Source: Methanobacterium sp. UBA44
GTDB lineage: Archaea > Methanobacteriota > Methanobacteria > Methanobacteriales > Methanobacteriaceae
Assembly (NCBI GenBank): GCA_002494885.1
Contig: DACV01000002.1
Location: 186,001 to 250,000, forward strand
Length of the DNA: 64,000 nt
Reading direction: 5' to 3'
Made by a program: the position numbers and the translations under genes. Shown here piece after piece: positions 63,897 through 64,000 of the stretch; the stretch's first letter is position 1; each line of letters begins with the position of its first letter. The notes under the pieces were generated by a model. It saw nothing but the letters and a program-made list of their open reading frames with translations. It did no database searches and was not told the DNA's origin.

Positions 63897-64000
63897 ATCT
63901 TAGATTTATACCTATTTTTTTCTTAGCTGATGAAAATTAGTTTAAATATTTTCTTATTTTAGCAGAAAAAAAATATCAAATGCTAATTGAGCATATGATA

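Overview
The window reads as chromosomal DNA of a mesophilic methanogen of the order Methanobacteriales, most likely Methanobacterium or a close relative (inference). Reasons: the archaeal exosome/RNase P/proteasome superoperon with ribosomal proteins eL15 and eL43, Rpo12, Brix, Pcc1 and prefoldin; archaeal riboflavin synthase; deoxyhypusine synthase; NucS; DUF2115 and DUF166 proteins; CbiMNQO nickel/cobalt uptake; a radical SAM/Cys-rich locus of a type seen in methanogens; very A+T-rich DNA; and Shine-Dalgarno sequences of the GGAGGTGAT type that often decide between nested ATG/GTG/TTG starts.

Layout. 1-10.4 kb: the end of a multi-PAS histidine kinase, a PepSY-like secreted protein, a SWIM zinc finger, an MrfA-type helicase, exonuclease III, a sortase, a PfkB kinase and a HisA-like protein. 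10.5-18.9 kb, all minus strand: the archaeal RNA-processing superoperon (eL15, COG1325, Rnp3, Rnp2, PsmA, SBDS, Rrp4, Rrp41, Rrp42, eL43, Rpo12, Brix, Pcc1, prefoldin beta, DUF3194). Rrp41 has no ordinary start codon. 19-23.2 kb: small proteins, riboflavin synthase and the cbiMNQO transporter. 23.4-27.6 kb: two near-identical DUF2115 genes bracketing a plasma-membrane-type P-type ATPase.

27.7-39.8 kb is an accessory metal/sulfur island. It holds a thiol-active AhpD-like protein, DUF166, arsC, arsR, acr3, arsD, arsA, then a second arsR leading DUF169, an unusual Fe-S protein with Cys-rich ends, a Met-rich peptide, a four-member family of CxC/zinc-ribbon mini-proteins (two broken), a CatB-like acetyltransferase, three DsrE/F/H-like sulfur-relay proteins and an Fe-S domain protein. 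A shared palindrome-like motif (ATATTTGRAT) lies at three ars promoters and is the likely ArsR operator. Directly after comes an orphan, degenerate CRISPR-like array whose last two 37-nt repeats are separated by a 522-bp stretch with three tiny minus-strand ORFs; the last one, an ImmA-like metallopeptidase, ends inside a repeat.

40.7-51.4 kb: pyrF, a membrane protein, deoxyhypusine synthase, a CBS/HTH regulator, two more PAS kinases, a redox pair of small enzymes and a TPR protein. 51.4-59 kb is sparse, A+T-rich DNA with many tiny unrecognised or zinc-ribbon genes, two paralogous families, NucS and long gene-free stretches. 59.2-64 kb: a radical SAM/SPASM enzyme with two Cys-rich small proteins, a CDF transporter remnant beside an intact CDF gene, a PAP2 phosphatase and a frameshifted coiled-coil gene. 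Two pairs of dispersed intergenic repeats (about 137 bp and 53 bp) are visible. Several broken small genes point to recent decay or to indel errors in the assembly.
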